Shown here: positions 44,472 to 54,849 of the stretch, piece by piece
Numbering within the stretch: the stretch's first letter is position 1
How the letters are laid out: each line of letters opens with the position of its first letter
Assembly: GCA_029001845.1 (NCBI GenBank)
Contig: JAREWP010000077.1
Coordinates: 62,001 to 126,000, forward strand
Direction: 5' to 3'
DNA length: 64,000 bases
Source: Candidatus Magnetocorallium paracelense
Lineage (GTDB): Bacteria; Nitrospirota; Thermodesulfovibrionia; Thermodesulfovibrionales; Magnetobacteriaceae
Program-made: the position numbers and the translations under genes
The notes under the pieces: generated by a model
The model's database searches: none
What the model was told of the DNA's origin: nothing
The model's input: the letters and a program-made list of their open reading frames with translations, nothing else

Positions 44472-46943
44472 TTATTGGTCCGAAAAAACGATTTTTCGTA
44501 CTTCATCGAAGTGATCGACCAGATGGAAGGTGATTCCTTTTTTAAGGTAATCCTTTAATTCCTCGAAATCGCTGCTGTTTTGTTTGGGTATGACGATGGT
44601 ATCGATTTTATTTCGTCTTGCTGCAATCACTTTTTCTTTTAAGCCTCCAATGGGAAGGACATTGCCGGTAAGTGTAAGTTCGCCTGTCATTGCCAGTCCC
44701 TTTTTTACCTTTACGCCGAGAGCGACCGACAACAGCGCCGTAGCCATTGTAATGCCGGCAGAGGGGCCGTCTTTGGGAGTGGCTCCTTCAGGGACATGGA
44801 GGTGTAAATAATTATTTTCAAAGTATTCCTTATCACCGCCATACTTTTCTACATAGGCATTTATAAAGCTGTAGGCAATATTCGACGATTCAACCATCAC
44901 ATCACCCAGTTGCCCGGTTTGCTTAAATCCCTTCTTACTGCCCGTGGAGATCGCTTCTATTCTCAGAACGGCGCCTCCCATGGACGTCCAGGCCAGCCCA
45001 GTGGAAACGCCGGGCGGGTAATCCATATCAAGAGGATTTTCTTTAAATTTTGGTTTCCCCAGAAACTTACTCAGATTTATTACATTGATATTTACTTTTT
45101 TGTTGTCTCCCCTGGCAATAATGGCGGCCATCTTTCTGCAGATCGTGGCGATCTGTTTTTCCATGTTCCGTACGCCTGCCTCACGTGCATAGTCCTGTGT
45201 GATTTTAGCGAAGGCGTTTTTATTGATATCGAGATTGTCCTTTGTAAGTCCGTGGGCTTCCAGCTGTTTTGGAAGAAGAAAGCGCCTGCCTATCTCGATT
45301 TTTTCTCTCTCCACGTATCCGCTCAGTCTCATGACCTCCATTCTGTCCAGTAAGGGGCCGGGAATAGTATCCAGTGTATTCGCCGTTGTAATAAACAGAA
45401 CCCTCGACAGATCGAAGGGAACATCAAGGTAGTGGTCTATAAATGAGGAGTTCTGCTCGGGATCGAGTACTTCGAGGAGCGCCGACGAGGGATCGCCGGC
45501 GTAACTGTGGCTGAGTTTGTCTATTTCATCGAGCATAATGATGGGATTGGAAGTGCCGCAGTATTTCATTGCGTTTATAAGTTTACCGGGCATTGCGCCG
45601 ATATAGGTTCTTCTGTGACCTTTGATTTCGGCCTCATCTCTCATGCCGCCAAGGGAGAATCTGTAAAATTTCCTGTTCAGGGCTCTTGCAATGGATTTTC
45701 CCACAGAGGTCTTGCCCACTCCCGGAGGCCCTACAAGACAGATAATACTGCCTTGAACGTCGTGCTTAATTTTCATTATGGCGATAAACTCGATGATTCT
45801 GTCTTTAATGTCTTCAAGGCCGTAGTGATCCTGATTCAATATTCTTCTGGCCCTTGTAAGATCGGTTTTGTCGCGGGAATATTTGCCCCAGGGCAGGGAC
45901 GTGATAATATCCAAATAGTTCCTCACAACTCCGAACTCAGGTGAGTTCGGTTCTGTTAATTTGAGTTTTTGTATGTCATTGTCTATCTTTTCTTTCACTT
46001 CATCGGAGAGTTTCAAAGATGCAAGCCTTTCTTCTATCTTTTTAATCTCAATGGTTTTATCGTCCATCTCGATGCCCAGTTCTTTTTTAATGACCTTTAA
46101 CTGCTCTCTCAGGAAATACTCTTTCTGCTGCTTACTGATCTTCTCCTGTATTTCTTCCGAAATCCTTGCCTGCAATTTAAGCAGATCGACCTCTTTCTTT
46201 AACAGATAAAGAACTTTTCTCATTCTCTCCTTTACATCTATGGTCTCGATTATATCCTGAAGCTCTTCCGAGTTCGACGAAGTCAGAGAGGCCGCTACAT
46301 CGGCGACAGGGCCGGGGGTGGAAGTGTCGATATTTTGGAGAGAATTTTTCATTTCGCTCGACATCAACTGATTTTCCTTTATTACGCTTTGCATATCCGT
46401 GATCAGGCTCATATGCAGGGCCTTACTTTCCATTGAGTCGTCAGGCAGTATTTCATCGGGATATTTCACGAGGGCGATAATATTGGGTTCGAGGCTGTGT
46501 ATTTTTTGCACCTTAAATCTCTTTACCGTTCTCACAAGCACCTGCACGGTATCTTCCGCAGTCTTGTGTATCCCGAATATCCTTGCCGCTACGCCCCATT
46601 TATAAAGATCGGTGTTGCTTTTGACATCTTCGCTTTTTTCTTTCAGAAGAAGTAAGCCAAGAGTTTTGTTATCACCCTCTACAAAGTTCACGGAATTGAT
46701 ATATCTTCCTGAAACAAGAATGGGCATGACCATGTTAGGGAAAAGGGGTCTGCTTTTAATAGGGATGATGACAATATTATCGGGCAGTACGTCGGCGGCG
46801 AGAACGAGACCTTGTTCCTGGCTTTCTGTTTTCTTCAGGTCCGATTCCGGCTCTGCTTTCTTATTTTTATCGTTTCCGTCCAGGGAAGGATCGATTATCT
46901 CTACTTTATTTTTATCATTTTTATTGTTATCCTGTTGCGACAT
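44472..46943 (-). CDS. lon: ATP-dependent protease Lon
   Basis: 823 aa. N-terminal substrate-binding domain (NIVIIPIKSRPLFPNMVMPI), central coiled coil, AAA module with GPPGVGKTSVGKSIARALNR and IIMLDEIDKL, and protease domain with PKDGPSAGITMA (catalytic Ser) and GGLKEKVIAARR (catalytic Lys). The first 45 residues are charged and low in complexity, an extension beyond E. coli Lon. AAGGAG precedes the ATG. Degrades damaged and regulatory proteins. Confidence 0.97.
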   Translation of the reverse strand: MSQQDNNKNDKNKVEIIDPSLDGNDKNKKAEPESDLKKTESQEQGLVLAADVLPDNIVIIPIKSRPLFPNMVMPILVSGRYINSVNFVEGDNKTLGLLLLKEKSEDVKSNTDLYKWGVAARIFGIHKTAEDTVQVLVRTVKRFKVQKIHSLEPNIIALVKYPDEILPDDSMESKALHMSLITDMQSVIKENQLMSSEMKNSLQNIDTSTPGPVADVAASLTSSNSEELQDIIETIDVKERMRKVLYLLKKEVDLLKLQARISEEIQEKISKQQKEYFLREQLKVIKKELGIEMDDKTIEIKKIEERLASLKLSDEVKEKIDNDIQKLKLTEPNSPEFGVVRNYLDIITSLPWGKYSRDKTDLTRARRILNQDHYGLEDIKDRIIEFIAIMKIKHDVQGSIICLVGPPGVGKTSVGKSIARALNRKFYRFSLGGMRDEAEIKGHRRTYIGAMPGKLINAMKYCGTSNPIIMLDEIDKLSHSYAGDPSSALLEVLDPEQNSSFIDHYLDVPFDLSRVLFITTANTLDTIPGPLLDRMEVMRLSGYVEREKIEIGRRFLLPKQLEAHGLTKDNLDINKNAFAKITQDYAREAGVRNMEKQIATICRKMAAIIARGDNKKVNINVINLSKFLGKPKFKENPLDMDYPPGVSTGLAWTSMGGAVLRIEAISTGSKKGFKQTGQLGDVMVESSNIAYSFINAYVEKYGGDKEYFENNYLHLHVPEGATPKDGPSAGITMATALLSVALGVKVKKGLAMTGELTLTGNVLPIGGLKEKVIAARRNKIDTIVIPKQNSSDFEELKDYLKKGITFHLVDHFDEVRKIVFSDQ

Positions 46944-47114
46944 TTTGGAACTCCTTATAGAGTGAAACTACCCGTCCGCAGGACGAGCTTCGCTCAATTC
47001 ATGGCATTCACTAGTTTACTCAAAAAGGCAAGGCTATGTCACGCGGAAAATCTCGGAATCCGTAAATCGGCACACCTGAGTCAATGCAAGCGGCGGCAAT
47101 CTGCAAAGGGGGGA

Positions 47115-48368
47115 TCATGAATTCTCTCTCACAATATCTACGCAAATTATATATTTGAAATTATCTGTATCGTTAAACCGGGTGGATATGGTTATGCAGA
47201 GATTGCCTGAAGCCATTGAAATGTATTCGGAAGAGACGTATTTGTCTCCGTGGCTGTTGAGGAATAAATAATAATCCTTTAACGAATGATCGGAGCCGTT
47301 ATCTGCAGGATGAAACAATAATCTTTTTTGCTTTTTAATTTTTTTATTGTTTATAATGGTGCGACCTGACTGAATACCCCTTTCATCGAGAATGTAGGCG
47401 CATTCGATCTCCTCGCGCCCTTTCATTACTGATTTGATCGTGGTCTCAAAATCATTTAAGCACGATAAAGAGAGCGCATCGATAAATTCTTTAATTAAAT
47501 TGCCATACCTGTCGTATTGTTTCCTGCGCAGATGGATTCTCTCCTTTTTATAGCTTTTAAACTTTAAGGCGAGAAAGTCGATCTTTTCCTTTATCGCTTT
47601 TATATTTAAACGGGCCGCTTCGACCGGTTTTGAAAAATAAAATCCCTGAAGCAGATTGCCTCCCAGTTCCAATGACAATAAAACATCTTTTTCGCTCTCA
47701 ACGCCTTCTGATACGACAAGAGCTCCGATATTTCTGGACAATTGGACCAATGCTCTGAAAATCTCCTGCTTGTGATATCGGTTTTCCATATCTTCGACAA
47801 TATATTTATCAATCTTGATTAAGTCCGGTTTGGCAAGAGCGATTCTGTTGAGGTTGGAACTTCCGGCTCCAACGTCATCAAGGGCTATAATAAATCCGTG
47901 CTCTTTATGAAAATCTATAAATTTTTTCAGAGCCTCCACATTGTGAGATTCGGATTCCAGGATTTCTATAACGATGTTGTTGGGATTTAATCCTAATCGT
48001 AATACCTGGTTAAATAAATATCCCGATCCCACAACCTCTTCATCGAGGATAGAGGTTTCGATATTGAGAAATAGCAGATAATTATTGTTGCTCACATACA
48101 AATCCCTGAAGTTCTCCAGAGCCTTTTCCCGACAGAGTCTGTCCATTTCAATTGATACACCGTCATCCTTCGCTATACTGAACAAGGCAAAGGGAGAGAT
48201 ATCCTTTCCAGTATAGGGACATATTCCCCGACTTAATGCCTCGAAGCCTGTAATCGTTTTTTCCGGAATAGAGACAACAGGCAAAAAGCATGTTTTGACC
48301 AACTGCTTTTCCAGAATTTCGTCGGCTTTTATATCGAAACTATCTGATTTGGAGTTTATCGCTGTCAT
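47115..48368 (-). CDS. EAL-domain c-di-GMP phosphodiesterase with YkuI-like C-terminus
   Basis: 417 aa from ATG 48368; the frame can also start at TTG 48401. EAL motifs are intact: GFEALSRG, FLNIETSI, EILESESHN, LDDVGAGSSN, KPDLIKIDKYI, SEGVE and LQGFYFSKP, so hydrolysis of c-di-GMP is plausible. Residues of about 270-417 form a separate alpha/beta domain (ECAYILDERGIQSGRTII; YISMASGNLCITISTRF) like the PAS/Cache-like C-terminus of YkuI. No membrane segment. Confidence 0.85.
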   Translation of the reverse strand: MTAINSKSDSFDIKADEILEKQLVKTCFLPVVSIPEKTITGFEALSRGICPYTGKDISPFALFSIAKDDGVSIEMDRLCREKALENFRDLYVSNNNYLLFLNIETSILDEEVVGSGYLFNQVLRLGLNPNNIVIEILESESHNVEALKKFIDFHKEHGFIIALDDVGAGSSNLNRIALAKPDLIKIDKYIVEDMENRYHKQEIFRALVQLSRNIGALVVSEGVESEKDVLLSLELGGNLLQGFYFSKPVEAARLNIKAIKEKIDFLALKFKSYKKERIHLRRKQYDRYGNLIKEFIDALSLSCLNDFETTIKSVMKGREEIECAYILDERGIQSGRTIINNKKIKKQKRLLFHPADNGSDHSLKDYYLFLNSHGDKYVSSEYISMASGNLCITISTRFNDTDNFKYIICVDIVRENS

Positions 48369-48401
48369 ATCTGCAAATTCAATCGTTTTATGAAGTAGCA
48401 A

Positions 48402-49062
48402 GCTTGGTGAAATCTAATCCGAATATAGCAAAAAGCATGCTCACAGGCAGTATTGTTTTTCATACCTGCTGCGGTCAGGTTCCGAGGCAGGCATAAATGA
48501 TCCTAAAAAAGCATTTAGCTGTCAGCCATCATCTGTCAGCTTTTTAATTGCAATACTTTCCATGGCTGAAGGCTGACCGCTGATAGCTGACAGCTGTTTT
48601 TAAATGATTATAAAGAGCATTAATTTCAGCACAAAATTGTAGTAATGTACAAAAATGTATCGATAATTTTGTATCTCACGCCTCCGGCAGACTCCAAACA
48701 CGATTTAATTAAGGAAAAATCTAAATCCATGCGCCAAAGGGAGTGTTGGTATAAAAATTGAAATGTTTTAACTACGCTTTGCTTTTGCATAATCTTTTTA
48801 ATTAAAATATAATTTTTATTAAGGAAGCTTTTTGTTGTTACATAGAAATAACATCGTCTATCCTATTCCGGTGATTCCCTTTCAAAGCCAGATTCCACAG
48901 GCAATACGAAACATGCAATGAATAAAAATGATTTGATTTTCCCGACATGCAACTTTTCTCAGCTTCTAAAGGCTGTCTTCATGTTATTATTCTTGGTGAA
49001 TGCTCACATTTGTGGTGACATAAAGTGTTTTTTAATTCAATCATAAAAACCAGGAGGAAGCT
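48402..49062. other. Gene-free stretch between EAL protein and MCP
   Basis: Apart from repeat A copy 6 (48504-48602), it is AT-rich with no open frame I would call. It must hold the divergent promoters; no sigma-54 or sigma-28 consensus was recognised upstream of the MCP gene. Confidence 0.5.
48504..48602 (-). repeat. Repeat A, copy 6
   Basis: AGCATTTAGCTGTCAGCCAT at one end and GGCTGACCGCTGATAGCTGA at the other, with GCAATACTTTCCATGGCTGA between, matching copy 4 minus the inner hairpin. Confidence 0.75.
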
Positions 49063-51207
49063 TTGTCTTTAAAAAACATCAAAATTGGTAAAAAACTGAT
49101 ATCCGCTTTTATTATGGTGACCCTGTTATTTGTAGTAATCGCTGTATTATCTCATGAAAAAACAGTGGAAATAACGGAAACCTCGACATTAACCGATGCT
49201 GCAATGGAGATGAAAATTGCTGTAGCCAGAGACATGCAGATGATTATGGAACTGCTTGCAGCAGGCAACCAGGAAGACCTGGATGCCGTCTGGAAGGAGC
49301 ATGAGGGCTTTGTCAATGAGTTCGATACCTTTGCAGATGCCATCCTGCAGGGCGCCATGACCGAGGAAGGTATGATATATGCCGCAAAGGACGAAAAGCT
49401 TAAAAAAATAGTAAATGAGGCGGACGGATTTCATAATAATGAGTTTCAACCCAGAGTAAAGAAGGTCTATGAACTGATGGGAGAGGAGTTTAAACTCAGG
49501 GAAGAGATGGCTGTGACTATGGATGAGTTTGAAGCGGATTTCGAAAAAGTGCTCTCCCTAGCGGAAGATTTTGAAGGCTTGGTTAAGGAGAGAATAAAGG
49601 GGCTGATTGCAGCAGGGGCAAATACGGAGAATATTATTACAAAGGACAACACCTGGACGGACATGGCCATGGAGATCAAGACTACTATCGCCATAAGCAG
49701 AATCGCCATTGAGGAGTACGCTCAAAGTCTGGAGGCGGAGGCCCTTCCTGAAATAGAAAAAGAGTATAAGGAGACACTGAAAGAATTCGATATCTGGATT
49801 CAGGCGCTTTTAAACGGCGCCGAAACCGACGAGGGCAGGATTGCGCCCGTAACGGCGCCGGCTTTAAAGGAGATGGTTCTTGAACTTGATAAGGTTCATG
49901 ATCAGAGATTTCAGGCAAGCGCCGGAAAATTTATGGATATTCAGAAGAAAATTGCAACCCTTACGGCAGAGAGATCCCTCTATGACGAGGAGGCGGACGC
50001 AATTGGTGAAAAAATGCTTGTTATGCTTGGCGGCATCGAAGAGGGAGCAAAGGATGCCGTAGCCAAAGCCAATACCGCAGCGACAACGATGTCCATATCG
50101 GGAATAATTATTGGTGCTGTCCTTGCCATGTTTCTTGCATTTCTTATTACTCGCTCCATAACAAGACCTTTAAATGAAGCCTTAAACGCAGCGAATCATC
50201 TGGCTCAGGGCGACCTCACCTTGGATGTGAAAGCCGAAAGCACTGACGAGACCGGTCAACTGCTGTCCGCCATGCACAATATGATCGAAAAGCTTCGCTC
50301 CGTTGTGGGAGACGTTAAGTCTGCTGCAGATAATGTTGCCTCCGGAAGCGGCGAGATAAATTCGAGTGCTCAATCTCTATCGGAAGGTGCGACTGAGCAG
50401 GCGGCTTCTGCAGAAGAAGCGTCGTCGTCAATGGAGCAGATGGCTTCCAATATCAATCAGAATGCAGACAACTCCTACCAGACAGAGACAATTGCTTCCA
50501 AGGCGTCACAGGACGCGGGAGAAGGCGGAAAAGCCGTTGCCGAGGCAGTAACAGCAATGAAGCAGATTGCAGATAAAATATCGATTATCGAAGAAATTGC
50601 CAGACAGACCAATCTACTGGCCCTGAACGCAGCCATTGAAGCGGCGCGAGCCGGCGAAGCCGGCAAAGGCTTTGCCGTTGTTGCCTCGGAAGTAAGAAAG
50701 CTGGCCGAACGCAGTCAACTGGCAGCCGCTGAAATCACTCAACTGTCGGCGTCGAGTATGGGAGTTGCCGAGAGAGCGGGAGAAATGCTGACAACGCTTG
50801 TTCCCAATATACAAAAAACAGCGGAACTTATTCAGGAGATCAGTGCTGCAAGCAATGAGCAAAAAACAGGCGCCGATCAAATCAACAAAGCCCTTCAGCA
50901 GTTGGATCAGGTCATACAACAGAATGCTTCCGCATCCGAAGAGATGGCCTCGACGTCCGAAGAGCTTTCCTCTCAGGCGGACATGTTGAAGAACTCGATT
51001 TCCTTTTTTAATATTGCGGAAAGTACAGTGGGAAAGATAATGCAGCCTCAACCGAAAAAAGCATCGGGCAGCGCGAAGAAAATAGCAGCAACTCCCAAAC
51101 CTCCGCCTAAGGCTATTTCACATACACCTGTCCTGAACGAAGGTATCGATATTATCATGGACAAAGGCGAAGCCGATTCCGATGACGATCAGTTTGAAAA
51201 GTACTGA
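49063..51207 (+). CDS. Methyl-accepting chemotaxis protein with duplicated helical sensor
   Basis: 714 aa; TTG start supported by CAGGAGG seven to ten bases upstream. TM helices at about 12-30 and 344-364 flank a 310-aa helical sensor made of two homologous modules (about 42-190 and 197-340), like helical bimodular sensors. HAMP follows ([20 protein letters not shown]), then the signalling domain with hairpin tip [20 protein letters not shown]. The end QFEKY is not a CheR-binding pentapeptide. Neighbour of a second MCP; no che genes in the window. Confidence 0.93.
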   Translation: MSLKNIKIGKKLISAFIMVTLLFVVIAVLSHEKTVEITETSTLTDAAMEMKIAVARDMQMIMELLAAGNQEDLDAVWKEHEGFVNEFDTFADAILQGAMTEEGMIYAAKDEKLKKIVNEADGFHNNEFQPRVKKVYELMGEEFKLREEMAVTMDEFEADFEKVLSLAEDFEGLVKERIKGLIAAGANTENIITKDNTWTDMAMEIKTTIAISRIAIEEYAQSLEAEALPEIEKEYKETLKEFDIWIQALLNGAETDEGRIAPVTAPALKEMVLELDKVHDQRFQASAGKFMDIQKKIATLTAERSLYDEEADAIGEKMLVMLGGIEEGAKDAVAKANTAATTMSISGIIIGAVLAMFLAFLITRSITRPLNEALNAANHLAQGDLTLDVKAESTDETGQLLSAMHNMIEKLRSVVGDVKSAADNVASGSGEINSSAQSLSEGATEQAASAEEASSSMEQMASNINQNADNSYQTETIASKASQDAGEGGKAVAEAVTAMKQIADKISIIEEIARQTNLLALNAAIEAARAGEAGKGFAVVASEVRKLAERSQLAAAEITQLSASSMGVAERAGEMLTTLVPNIQKTAELIQEISAASNEQKTGADQINKALQQLDQVIQQNASASEEMASTSEELSSQADMLKNSISFFNIAESTVGKIMQPQPKKASGSAKKIAATPKPPPKAISHTPVLNEGIDIIMDKGEADSDDDQFEKY

Positions 51208-51358
51208 CTCAATTGTGGGCCGGATGACATAAGAGGCTTGCATTGTAGATTTGATTTTGTGTAAATTACATGTAAATAATAAACTGCGCGCTCATTATAG
51301 TTTTTGATGATAGCGAGGGGTAATGGCTATAAAACCCGAGAATGGAGGAGGTTTATTT

Positions 51359-53968
51359 ATGACATTTTTAGAGAAACTCAAATTTAGAAACAAATTGCTT
51401 TTAATGCTTCTCGTTCCTATTGCAGGACTGCTCTATTTCTCAATAGGCGGGATAATGGAGAAAACGAGGCTCTCCAGCGAGATGAGTTCAATTACGCCGC
51501 TGGCGGAGCTTGCCGTAAAAATCAGTGCGCTCGTTCATGAGACTCAAAAAGAGAGGGGAGCGACAGCCGGATTTTTAGGCAGTAAGGGCGCTAAGTTTTC
51601 TTCGGAGCTAAAAACACAAAGAAGCAATACCGATGGCAGGGTAAAAGAGTTAAATGTTTTTCTAAAAGGCTTTGAGGCGGATATTTACGGAGGAAATTTT
51701 AAACGTAATTTAAACGCTTCCATGCAGATGCTGACCGGTATAGATGACAAGAGGGCCGGTGTGAGCGCTTTTAAGCTTACCACCAAAGAAGCGATCGGAT
51801 ACTACACTAACATGAATGCCTCCTTTCTCGATGTAATTAACAATATAACGAAATTGAGCACAAACGCAGAAATCACGACACTCGCCACGGCCTATGTCAA
51901 TTTTCTGCAAGGCAAAGAGAGAGCCGGGATTGAGAGAGCCGTATTAAGCAATACATTTGCCTTAAATAAGTTCGCACCCGGAATGTTCAATAAATTCAGT
52001 TTTTTGGTGGCTGCTCAAAAGATATATAACAGCGTTTATACTTCCCTTGCCAATGATGAGCAAAGGGAGTTCTTTAACAGAAAGATGGCTGATCCCTCGG
52101 TAAAAGAAGTAACCAAAATGGAAGACATCGCCTTTGATAAAGGAGCAGCAAGCGAGAGATTTTTACTCACCGCCATACTCTATGAAAATATGGGTTATGG
52201 AGGCGCCATTCATCAGTTTAAGAACTATGTACTGCGCTATCAATCAAAATACGTCGACAGGTTTAATAAGAGATATGACACAATCATCGAGACCATAGAA
52301 AAATATAAGTCTCTAAGCGGAGTCGACGAGAACAGTAAAAAAAATCTCTCCACCATCAGGGAGACCATAGACAAGTATAAAAATGCCATAACAACAGCTA
52401 CCAATATGATAAATAAGAATCATACGATCAGGGAAATTGACGGAGTCATAAAAATCGATGACTCTCCGGCTATTAAGGCTCTAAACGAACTGGCTTCTTC
52501 AAGCGTGGGCAATTTCGGAGTGGATGCAACATACTGGTTTTCTACAATAACAAAAAAGATTAACCTTCTTAAGGAAGTGGAGGACAAATTGTCGGCGGAT
52601 TTGGTGAACAGCGCCAATGAGCTGAAAAGGCAAGCCGACGGTGCGAAAATTTTGTATATTGCTTTGACGTGCATCATTATATTGATGTCCGCCTTTTTGT
52701 CTTTTCTAATCGGTATGGGCATATTAAGACAAATGGGTGGCGAGCCCGCCGTAATTGTCGATTTGGCGGAGAAGGTAGCCGGAGGCGACCTGACAGTGAA
52801 GATTGAAGACAGCGGAATGAAGATTACGGGATTGTATGCTGCGATGAAAGATATGCTCGACAGGTTGAGTGATGTTGTGACAAATATCAATTTCGCATCA
52901 GAGAATGTGACTTCCGGAAGCAGCGAGATCAGCTCGAGCGCCCAGACGCTGTCGGAAGGCGCCACTGAGCAGGCTGCCGCCGCTGAGGAAGCATCATCGT
53001 CCATGGAGCAAATGACTTCCAATATAAGGCAAAATGCAGATAACGCCAAGCAGACTGAGCAGATCGCATCGAAGTCGGCCAGTGATGCAAAAGAAGGCGG
53101 AGAGGCTGTGTCAGAGGCCGTTAATGCCATGAAACAGATAGCAGAGAAGATTTCCATTATCGAGGAGATTGCCAGACAGACCAATCTCCTTGCCCTAAAT
53201 GCAGCCATCGAAGCGGCCCGCGCCGGTGAGCATGGAAAAGGGTTCGCCGTTGTGGCCTCTGAAGTAAGAAAGCTTGCAGAGCGGAGCCAGCAGGCCGCCG
53301 GAGAGATCAGCGGTCTTTCGACGTCGAGCGTAGAGGTGGCTGAAAAAGCCGGAACGATGCTGTCCAAGCTTGTACCGGACATTCAGAAAACAGCAGAACT
53401 TGTGCAGGAGATATCTGCTGCCAGTGAAGAGCAGAATTCCGGCGCCGAGCAGATCAATAAGGCGATCCAGCAATTGGATATGGTTATCCAGCGGAATGCG
53501 TCATCTTCCGAGGAACTGGCCTCTACGTCGGAGGAGCTCTCCTCACAGGCGCGACAACTGGAGGATACGATTGGATTTTTTAAAATAGATCACAATCTCA
53601 TAGGGCATCAGGGCGGCGGAGCAGGAATCAATTTCTCTACAATCCGGTTTAAGCATCTTCAGTGGAAATCCAAATTGAGGGATTTTCTTGACGGCAAAGA
53701 GGCTCTGACAGAGGCTGAAGCCGTATCTCATCAGGACTGCGCTCTTGGTAAGTGGTATTACGGCGAAGGTCTTGAAAGGTTTGGTGATATTGCGGAAATG
53801 AAGAAAATGGAAAAACCTCATGCCGAACTCCATACGGCTGTTAAAGAGATTGTAAACCTCAAAAACGCCGGTAATATTCAGGCTGCGGAAAAGGAGTTTA
53901 AAAAGATCGAACCTCTGTCTCATAAAATTGTCGATCTTCTGAATGTAATCGAGAAAAAAGTCGCGTAA
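51359..53968 (+). CDS. MCP with NIT sensor and C-terminal CZB domain
   Basis: 869 aa. ATG 51359 with GGAGGAGG upstream is preferred over the in-frame ATG at 51323. TM1 at about 11-31, then a NIT (nitrate/nitrite sensing) domain with the family motif [19 protein letters not shown]2 at about 432-454, a signalling domain with [20 protein letters not shown], and a CZB zinc-binding domain ([35 protein letters not shown]) known to sense zinc or oxidants. An anion-and-redox sensing chemoreceptor is a reasonable inference. Confidence 0.93.
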   Translation: MTFLEKLKFRNKLLLMLLVPIAGLLYFSIGGIMEKTRLSSEMSSITPLAELAVKISALVHETQKERGATAGFLGSKGAKFSSELKTQRSNTDGRVKELNVFLKGFEADIYGGNFKRNLNASMQMLTGIDDKRAGVSAFKLTTKEAIGYYTNMNASFLDVINNITKLSTNAEITTLATAYVNFLQGKERAGIERAVLSNTFALNKFAPGMFNKFSFLVAAQKIYNSVYTSLANDEQREFFNRKMADPSVKEVTKMEDIAFDKGAASERFLLTAILYENMGYGGAIHQFKNYVLRYQSKYVDRFNKRYDTIIETIEKYKSLSGVDENSKKNLSTIRETIDKYKNAITTATNMINKNHTIREIDGVIKIDDSPAIKALNELASSSVGNFGVDATYWFSTITKKINLLKEVEDKLSADLVNSANELKRQADGAKILYIALTCIIILMSAFLSFLIGMGILRQMGGEPAVIVDLAEKVAGGDLTVKIEDSGMKITGLYAAMKDMLDRLSDVVTNINFASENVTSGSSEISSSAQTLSEGATEQAAAAEEASSSMEQMTSNIRQNADNAKQTEQIASKSASDAKEGGEAVSEAVNAMKQIAEKISIIEEIARQTNLLALNAAIEAARAGEHGKGFAVVASEVRKLAERSQQAAGEISGLSTSSVEVAEKAGTMLSKLVPDIQKTAELVQEISAASEEQNSGAEQINKAIQQLDMVIQRNASSSEELASTSEELSSQARQLEDTIGFFKIDHNLIGHQGGGAGINFSTIRFKHLQWKSKLRDFLDGKEALTEAEAVSHQDCALGKWYYGEGLERFGDIAEMKKMEKPHAELHTAVKEIVNLKNAGNIQAAEKEFKKIEPLSHKIVDLLNVIEKKVA

Positions 53969-54078
53969 CGTCGTTGAAACTTTCAATCCCGCCAGGGTGA
54001 TTCCTCATGAAGCGGGATAGCGAAATACTTATAAATAAACGTTAACGTATAAGAATTTCAAAGAAATTCCTTTTAAGT

Positions 54079-54104
54079 CTCCTCTCCCCTCAAGGGGAGA
54101 GGGA
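54079..54104. repeat. Short palindrome CTCTCCCCT/AGGGGAGAG
   Basis: A 9-bp perfect stem around CA, 110 bases after the MCP stop. A related palindrome CCCTCTCCCCCTTTGAAGGG with GGAGAGGG lies at 54488-54515. Likely interspersed repeats; no T-run follows. Confidence 0.5.
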
Positions 54105-54153
54105 GTAAAAGAAAAGTTACTGCTTTAGCAGCTTAACGTGATTGTTCTGTTAA

Positions 54154-54350
54154 CGGACGGATCTGTGGAAGAGGGGTGAAAAAACCCCGCTGCCCCGCAG
54201 CCGTAATGGGAACGAAAGCCCGATAAGCCACTGGAAGAGTAGACTTACGATTGTTAATCATGTTTTTATAACTAACAATCGTAGATCACAGCTCTCCGGG
54301 AAGGCGGGTAAGTAGGCTGCCCTGAGCCTGAATACCAATCTGTCCGATAA
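54154..54350 (+). promoter_or_regulatory. Cobalamin riboswitch (orphan)
   Basis: P1 pairs CGGACGGAT with ATCTGTCCG. Conserved core: GAAGAGGGGTGAAAAAACCC, GCTGCCCCGCAGCCGTAA, GCCACTGG, a long P7-like arm (ACGATTGTTA/TAACAATCGT), GGGAAGGCG and GAGCCTGAATACC. These match the adenosylcobalamin/cobalamin aptamer in order and spacing. The next gene is only a 16-codon frame, and the next real gene (dnaK) is 500 bp away, so the original target seems to be lost. Confidence 0.88.
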
Positions 54351-54351
54351 A

Positions 54352-54373
54352 TCCTCGAGAGAGGTGAAAACAT
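54352..54373 (+). promoter_or_regulatory. RBS-sequestering hairpin of the cobalamin riboswitch
   Basis: CCTC-GAGA-GAGG is a 4-bp stem with a GNRA-type loop; its 3' arm is the Shine-Dalgarno GAGGTG of the ATG at 54372. This is a plausible translational expression platform just after P1. Confidence 0.5.
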
Positions 54374-54422
54374 GAAGATTGCAATATTCCTGCTAAAATT
54401 CTTCAAATTGTTTCCCACTTAA
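54372..54422 (+). pseudogene. 16-codon frame behind the riboswitch, possible gene remnant
   Basis: MKIAIFLLKFFKLFPT then stop, with a good RBS. The hydrophobic start looks like the first residues of a signal peptide or membrane protein, the usual class under such riboswitches, cut short by a stop. It could also be a leader peptide. Confidence 0.35.
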
Positions 54423-54540
54423 AGAATCCTGATTTTCTAAACGCCAGAGCAAGTCCAAGTGAAACCGCTAAAACATATTTTCCCCTTACTCCCTCTCCCC
54501 CTTTGAAGGGGGAGAGGGTTGGGTTGAGGGGGTGCGTAGC

Positions 54541-54642
54541 TGTTCAAAACACTTTCACCCTTTAGGTGATGCTCGTTTTTAGCTTGATATCAGTCTTTTC
54601 CTATGCTGAAGGCTGACCGCTGATAGCTGACTGCTGTTTTTA
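54541..54642 (-). repeat. Repeat A, copy 7
   Basis: TTCAAAACACTTTCACCC, AGGTGATGCTC and GGCTGACCGCTGATAGCTGA match copies 1 and 4, with small differences in the inner hairpin. Confidence 0.75.
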
Positions 54643-54671
54643 GTTAAAATACTTAATGTGTTTCCTGATTA

Positions 54672-54715
54672 GGCCATTATGGCCGGACAGTTACATGAAT
54701 TGGGTCGAAATGACC
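54672..54715. promoter_or_regulatory. Two dyads, candidate enhancer-binding sites upstream of dnaK
   Basis: GGCCATTATGGCC (54672-54684) and GGTC-N5-GACC (54703-54715) lie about 70-110 bp upstream of the sigma-54-like promoter at 54781, the usual place for activator sites. Assigned by symmetry and position only. Confidence 0.35.
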
Positions 54716-54780
54716 ATAATCAATACAATTCGTTTTGCCTATACCAGAGAAAAGCCTTGAAAATAAAGGGTCTGTATGTC

Positions 54781-54796
54781 TGGCACAATCTTTGCT
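54781..54796 (+). promoter_or_regulatory. Near-consensus sigma-54 promoter of dnaK
   Basis: TGGCACAATCTTTGCT fits TGGCAC-N5-TTGCW exactly, with GG and GC 10 bases apart. Predicted start near 54807, 43 nt before the dnaK ATG. Confidence 0.65.
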
Positions 54797-54849
54797 ATTA
54801 CTGTAGATTAAAATTTTGAAATAACAAGTACATAATCAGGAGGAATAAA

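Noticed and set aside
51323-51358. Upstream ATG for the NIT-type MCP
   Set aside because: The GGAGGAGG at about 51344 is placed for ATG 51359, and the extra 12 residues contain that RBS.
52420-53382. 320-aa minus-strand frame within the NIT-type MCP
   Set aside because: Ser/Ala-rich antisense of the MCP signalling domain, with no start signal.
54425-54510. Minus-strand frame with a hydrophobic stretch and basic end (AVSLGLALAFRKSGFF)
   Set aside because: It looks like a sorting-signal tail, but no upstream protein exists and the stretch borders an interspersed palindrome; probably chance or repeat-encoded.
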